From assembly GCA_003542385.1 (NCBI GenBank), contig DPKT01000186.1, positions 1 through 8,063 of the forward strand: a DNA stretch of 8,063 nt. Direction: 5' to 3'. A program made the translations under genes and the position numbers. Below, piece by piece: positions 5,645 through 8,063 of this stretch. The stretch is from Desulfomicrobium sp. Its GTDB lineage: Bacteria; Desulfobacterota; Desulfovibrionia; Desulfovibrionales; Desulfomicrobiaceae. Below the pieces are notes generated by a model, which saw only the letters and a list, made by a program, of their open reading frames with translations, had not been told where the DNA came from and ran no database searches. The stretch's first letter is position 1. Each line of letters opens with the position of its first letter.

Positions 5645-7318
5645 TCAGCGTTCGCTGGCCAGAGTCCGGGAGATGGAGTAGCAGTAGTCGCCGATTTTCT
5701 CCAGCCTGGCCAGCAGGTTGATGAAGGCCAGACCGCCCTCGATGCCGCACTTGCCGATCTTCAGGCGCTCGATGTGGGCGTCGCGCATGGTCTCGCGCAT
5801 GGAGTCGATGGCCCGCTCAAGCTCCTCGGCCTTTTCCATCAGCTGTTCCGGCTGCTTGATCAGGGCTTCGGACACCATCTTCAGGAACTCGTCGACCCTG
5901 GCGGAGATGACGAAAAGATCGCCCATGGCGTTCTCGCTGAACTTGAGTTCCTTGTCGACGATGTCCTCGCAGAGCAGGCCCAGCGCCTCCACCGCGTCGC
6001 CGATGCGTTCGAGGTTGTTGACGATGCGCATCTGCTCCGCGATGTCGGTGGACGTCTCCTCGTTGAGCTCGCCCTGCATGGTCTTGGCCAGAAAGGTCGA
6101 GACTGCCTTGTGCGCGTCGTTGATGTGCGATTCGTAGCGCTGCCGCAGACGCACGGTGCGGTGGTCCCGTTTTTCGAGGCCTTCCAGGGCGTTGGCGTAG
6201 GCCGCGTGGACCGTCTGGGACATGCGGTGGATCTCGCCGCGGACCTGCGCCAGGGCGGCCACGGGGTTGTCCTCGACGTGCTGGTCAAAGACCGGCAGCC
6301 GGAACAGGTCGTCGCCCTCGGTCTTGTCCTTGGGCGAGCACCATGTGCCGACGCGGATGAGTGCCGGGAGGAAGACCAGGAAGACCACGGCGTTGGTCAG
6401 GTTGAAGAGGGTATGGCCGTTGGCCAGGAAACGGCCCACGTAGGGGTACTCCCCGCCGACCTGCGTGTCCCACGGCTGCGATGCCGTGACGTTCATGCTC
6501 ACCCACTCAATCCCCTGCAAGAAGTACGGGAAGATGGTCAGCATGATGCACACACCGAGCACGTTGAACATGGTGTTGGACCTGGCCGCCCGGTGGGAAT
6601 CGCTGCAGCTCGACCCGATGGTCGCCAGTTCGGCGGTGATTGTCGTCCCGATGTTCTCGCCCAGCACCAGGGCCATGGCCGAGGGAAAGTCGAGCAGTCC
6701 CTGCGTGGCCAGGGTCATGGTCAGGCCCACAGTGGCAGACGAGGACTGCAGGATCATGGTCAGGATGCAGCCCGTGGCCACGCACAGGAGCACGCCGCCC
6801 ATGCTCGAGGCGTCAAACTTGGTAAAAAAGGCGATGAATTCGGGATCGGACCGCAGGGGCCGCAGCCCGTCACCCATGACCGTCATGCCGAAGAAGAGCA
6901 GGCCGAAGCCGAGGATGACCTCGCCGAGGTAGCGGTACTTCTTGCGCGGGGCAAAATACTTGAGGGGGACGCCGATGGTGATGGCCGGCAGCGCCAGGTT
7001 CGACAGCTTGAAGGCGATGAGCTGGGCGGTCATGGTCGTGCCGACGTTGCAGCCGAGCATGACGCCCACGGCCTGGTTCAGGCTCATCAGGCCGGCCGAG
7101 ACGAAGCTGATGAGCATGACCGTGGTGGCCGACGACGACTGGACCAGGGCAGTGACGCCCGCGCCCGTGATGAACCCGACGACCCGGTTGTTGGAGACGG
7201 CCTTGAGGACGTTGCGGATCCTGTTGCCCGCAGCCATCTGCAGGCCTTCGGTCATGAATTTCATGCCCAGGATGAAAATACCGAGGCCGCCAAGGGTCTG
7301 AATCAATACATCAAACAT
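5645..7318 (-). CDS. Na+/phosphate cotransporter family protein with C-terminal PhoU-like domain
   Basis: The protein has 557 residues, normal for the PhoU-fused form of the Na/Pi cotransporter family (NptA/YjbB type). The membrane part (1 to about 330) has the two inverted repeats of the family: QSSSATT (60-66) with GCNVGTT (89-95), and QSSSATV (191-197) with GENIGTT (220-226). These Gln-Ser-Ser-Ser motifs form the phosphate and sodium site. Several hydrophobic helices flank them, ending at VVFLVFLPALIRVG (311-324). Residues 350-557 are a soluble helical bundle of the PhoU type with NNLERIGDAVEAL (434-446) and LARLEKIGDYC (536-546). It is an inner-membrane protein; relatives move phosphate, in or out, and the PhoU part is thought to tune that. 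The start ATG 7318 keeps TM1 (FDVLIQTLGGLGIFILGMKF); its upstream GGA is a weak ribosome site. The gene is separated from the kinase by a hairpin and divergent from ppsA. Direction of transport is not readable from sequence. Confidence 0.95.
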   Translation of the reverse strand: MFDVLIQTLGGLGIFILGMKFMTEGLQMAAGNRIRNVLKAVSNNRVVGFITGAGVTALVQSSSATTVMLISFVSAGLMSLNQAVGVMLGCNVGTTMTAQLIAFKLSNLALPAITIGVPLKYFAPRKKYRYLGEVILGFGLLFFGMTVMGDGLRPLRSDPEFIAFFTKFDASSMGGVLLCVATGCILTMILQSSSATVGLTMTLATQGLLDFPSAMALVLGENIGTTITAELATIGSSCSDSHRAARSNTMFNVLGVCIMLTIFPYFLQGIEWVSMNVTASQPWDTQVGGEYPYVGRFLANGHTLFNLTNAVVFLVFLPALIRVGTWCSPKDKTEGDDLFRLPVFDQHVEDNPVAALAQVRGEIHRMSQTVHAAYANALEGLEKRDHRTVRLRQRYESHINDAHKAVSTFLAKTMQGELNEETSTDIAEQMRIVNNLERIGDAVEALGLLCEDIVDKELKFSENAMGDLFVISARVDEFLKMVSEALIKQPEQLMEKAEELERAIDSMRETMRDAHIERLKIGKCGIEGGLAFINLLARLEKIGDYCYSISRTLASER

Positions 7319-7338
7319 GTGGTATCCGTGATCCTTGT

Positions 7339-7356
7339 GTTACATTCGTATGACAG
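7339..7356 (-). promoter_or_regulatory. Pho-box-like site upstream of the phosphate transporter
   Basis: On the minus strand CTGTCATACGAATGTAAC contains a perfect CTGTCAT half-site, then an 11-bp-spaced second half (ATGTAAC) matching CTGTCAT at four of seven positions. This resembles a PhoB box. It ends only 20 bases before the transporter start, leaving little room for a -10 element downstream. So either it is fortuitous, or it acts from an unusual position. Confidence 0.3.
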
Positions 7357-7394
7357 CGAACCGAAATCCGAATTCCTGTAGAGTATCTCTGCCG

Positions 7395-7413
7395 GTAAGA
7401 AAAGATTTTTTAC
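7395..7413. repeat. AT-rich 19-bp near-palindrome, operator-like
   Basis: GTAAGAAAAGATTTTTTAC is symmetrical about base 7404, with seven of nine symmetric pairs complementary (the exceptions are 7399/7409 and 7403/7405). It has the size and symmetry of a dimeric repressor or activator site. It could also be a weak terminator-like stem plus T-run, but no gene ends here. Confidence 0.35.
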
Positions 7414-7429
7414 GATTCTGAAACACGCC

Positions 7430-7480
7430 TGTAACAAAACGAACATTTGTGCATTTTTTCAACGGGATCAGTTTGTTACA
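7430..7480. repeat. Inverted repeat TGTAACAAA ... TTTGTTACA
   Basis: TGTAACAAA (7430-7438) is repeated as its exact complement TTTGTTACA (7472-7480), 33 bases between the arms. The arms flank an AT-rich core. Two half-sites some four helical turns apart, between divergent promoters, suggest paired protein binding; no regulator is identified. Confidence 0.4.
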
Positions 7481-7616
7481 ACTTGACGACGCGCCCGATC
7501 GCAGCTCTTCCCGACCAAACCGATCAGAAAGTTTTCCCGCAAGCTCCACGCCGAGTTGCACAAATCACCGCGGGCTGGCATGAATGAACCGGGAAACCGC
7601 AGCCTGATTCGCACGC

Positions 7617-7624
7617 AAGGAGGA
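7617..7624 (+). promoter_or_regulatory. Ribosome binding site AAGGAGGA for the GTG start of ppsA
   Basis: AAGGAGGA is an almost full complement to the 16S rRNA 3' end and lies five bases before GTG 7630. It settles the start, since no ATG in frame occurs nearby upstream and conserved PEP synthase sequence begins about nine residues later. Confidence 0.88.
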
Positions 7625-7629
7625 TTTCC

Positions 7630-8063
7630 GTGAACAAGCAAAACGCCTTCGTTCTCTGGTTCGACGAGATCGGCATCGAGGACGTGCCGCTGGTGGGCGG
7701 CAAGAACGCGAGCCTTGGCGAGATGTACCGCAACCTGACGGCCAAGGGCGTGCCCGTGCCCGGCGGATTCGCCGTCACGGCCAAGGGGTACCGCCATCTG
7801 CTGGACAGCTCGGGCGCCATGGACAGGATCAAGAGCATCCTGCAGGGCCTCGACACCCACGACATGGACAACCTTATGGAGAGGGGCAGCCGCATCCGCT
7901 CCCTCATCCGCGGCCTGGAGTTCCCGGCCGACCTGCAGGGGGCCATCGCCGAAGCCTACCGCAAGCTGGAGACGCAGTACGGCCAGGGCGTGGACGTGGC
8001 CGTGCGCTCCTCGGCCACGGCCGAGGACCTGCCCGACGCCAGTTTCGCCGGCCAGCAGGAGAC
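7630..8063 (+). CDS. ppsA: Phosphoenolpyruvate synthase (pyruvate, water dikinase), N-terminal part
   Basis: The first 144 residues are present and the gene runs off the window; the family is usually near 800 residues. The enzyme converts pyruvate, ATP and water to PEP, AMP and phosphate in the cytoplasm, the entry to gluconeogenesis when cells grow on lactate or pyruvate. The visible part is the ATP-grasp nucleotide-binding domain. It shows WFDEIGIEDVPLVGGKNASL (10-29), GVPVPGGFAVTAKGYR (40-55) and VAVRSSATAEDLPDASFAGQ (123-142), with the ATP-binding R126 and the acidic pair E132-D133. The opening FDEIGIEDVPLVGGKNASLGEM is the PpsA form rather than the GGKGANLAEM form of pyruvate phosphate dikinase. 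The start is GTG behind a very strong ribosome site. The gene is divergent from the phosphate transporter and shares its intergenic region. The His-domain and PEP-binding domain lie outside the window. Confidence 0.95.
   Translation, partial: MNKQNAFVLWFDEIGIEDVPLVGGKNASLGEMYRNLTAKGVPVPGGFAVTAKGYRHLLDSSGAMDRIKSILQGLDTHDMDNLMERGSRIRSLIRGLEFPADLQGAIAEAYRKLETQYGQGVDVAVRSSATAEDLPDASFAGQQE

Larger units (their letters stand above)
7319..7629. promoter_or_regulatory. Divergent intergenic region, transporter / ppsA
   Basis: This 311-bp stretch has no convincing gene. Its middle (about 7360-7485) is clearly more AT-rich than the rest of the window, as expected of promoters for both flanking genes. 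It holds three copies of TGTTACA, or its complement TGTAACA (7338-7344, 7430-7436, 7474-7480). It also has a 19-bp AT-rich near-palindrome (7395-7413) and a Pho-box-like site (7339-7356, minus). TTGACG (7483-7488) could be a -35 for ppsA, but no good -10 follows at 16-18 bases. On the minus strand TTGAAA (7462-7457) and TTTTGT (7439-7434), 17 bases apart, are a possible promoter for the transporter. The last 140 bases before ppsA return to GC-rich sequence and look like a long leader. Confidence 0.6.

Noticed and set aside
5774..7381. 535-residue open frame on the plus strand, antisense to the phosphate transporter
   Set aside because: The true product on the minus strand has both QSSSAT motifs and PhoU motifs. 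The antisense frame is rich in His, Asp, Gly and Val with no recognisable fold.
7447..7464. Rex-like site TTGTGCA-N4-TTCAACG
   Set aside because: Only 10 of 14 positions match the TTGTGAA-N4-TTCACAA form, and the second half is poor. It is not enough for a call.

Overview
The window is a G+C-rich bacterial chromosome segment with G/C-heavy third codon positions and strong Shine-Dalgarno sites. It carries two-domain sensor kinases and Cache sensors, heptosyltransferase-like lipopolysaccharide genes, a PhoU-fused phosphate transporter and a PEP synthase. This mix fits a Gram-negative proteobacterium, and I would guess a sulfate-reducing deltaproteobacterium (Desulfovibrionales-like). That taxonomic guess is inference from gene content and base composition only. 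I see no mobile element, CRISPR array, tRNA or rRNA.

Layout. (1) 1-1246, plus strand: the end of a cell-envelope glycan operon. It holds the last 70 residues of a GT4-type glycosyltransferase, overlapping by ATGA a complete GT9 (heptosyltransferase-type) enzyme. The operon appears to end at a hairpin plus T-run at 1301-1325. (2) 1353-1931, plus strand: a small exported protein of unknown function with a Gly/Lys/Asp-rich tail. It is followed by a perfect 11-bp hairpin that lies inside the 3' end of the convergent gene. (3) 5518-1944, minus strand: a translationally coupled two-component system. The membrane histidine kinase has a periplasmic double-Cache sensor, and the response regulator is REC-DUF3369-HD-GYP, so the likely output is hydrolysis of cyclic di-GMP. 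(4) 7318-5645, minus strand: a Na+/phosphate cotransporter fused to a PhoU-like cytoplasmic domain, separated from the kinase gene by a terminator-like hairpin. (5) 7319-7629: a 311-bp divergent regulatory region, partly AT-rich, with several inverted repeats and a Pho-box-like site. (6) 7630-end, plus strand: the first 144 residues of phosphoenolpyruvate synthase, with a GTG start behind a strong AAGGAGGA site.

How they fit together: apart from the kinase/regulator pair and the two glycosyltransferases, the genes look like independent transcription units. The points most worth a second look are the hairpin in the leader of the exported-protein gene, the exported protein itself (three helix-turn-like units plus a low-complexity tail), the Cache-kinase/HD-GYP pair as a route from an external signal to c-di-GMP, and the repeat-rich phosphate transporter/ppsA intergenic region. 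I did not find convincing evidence of a wholly new multi-gene system.
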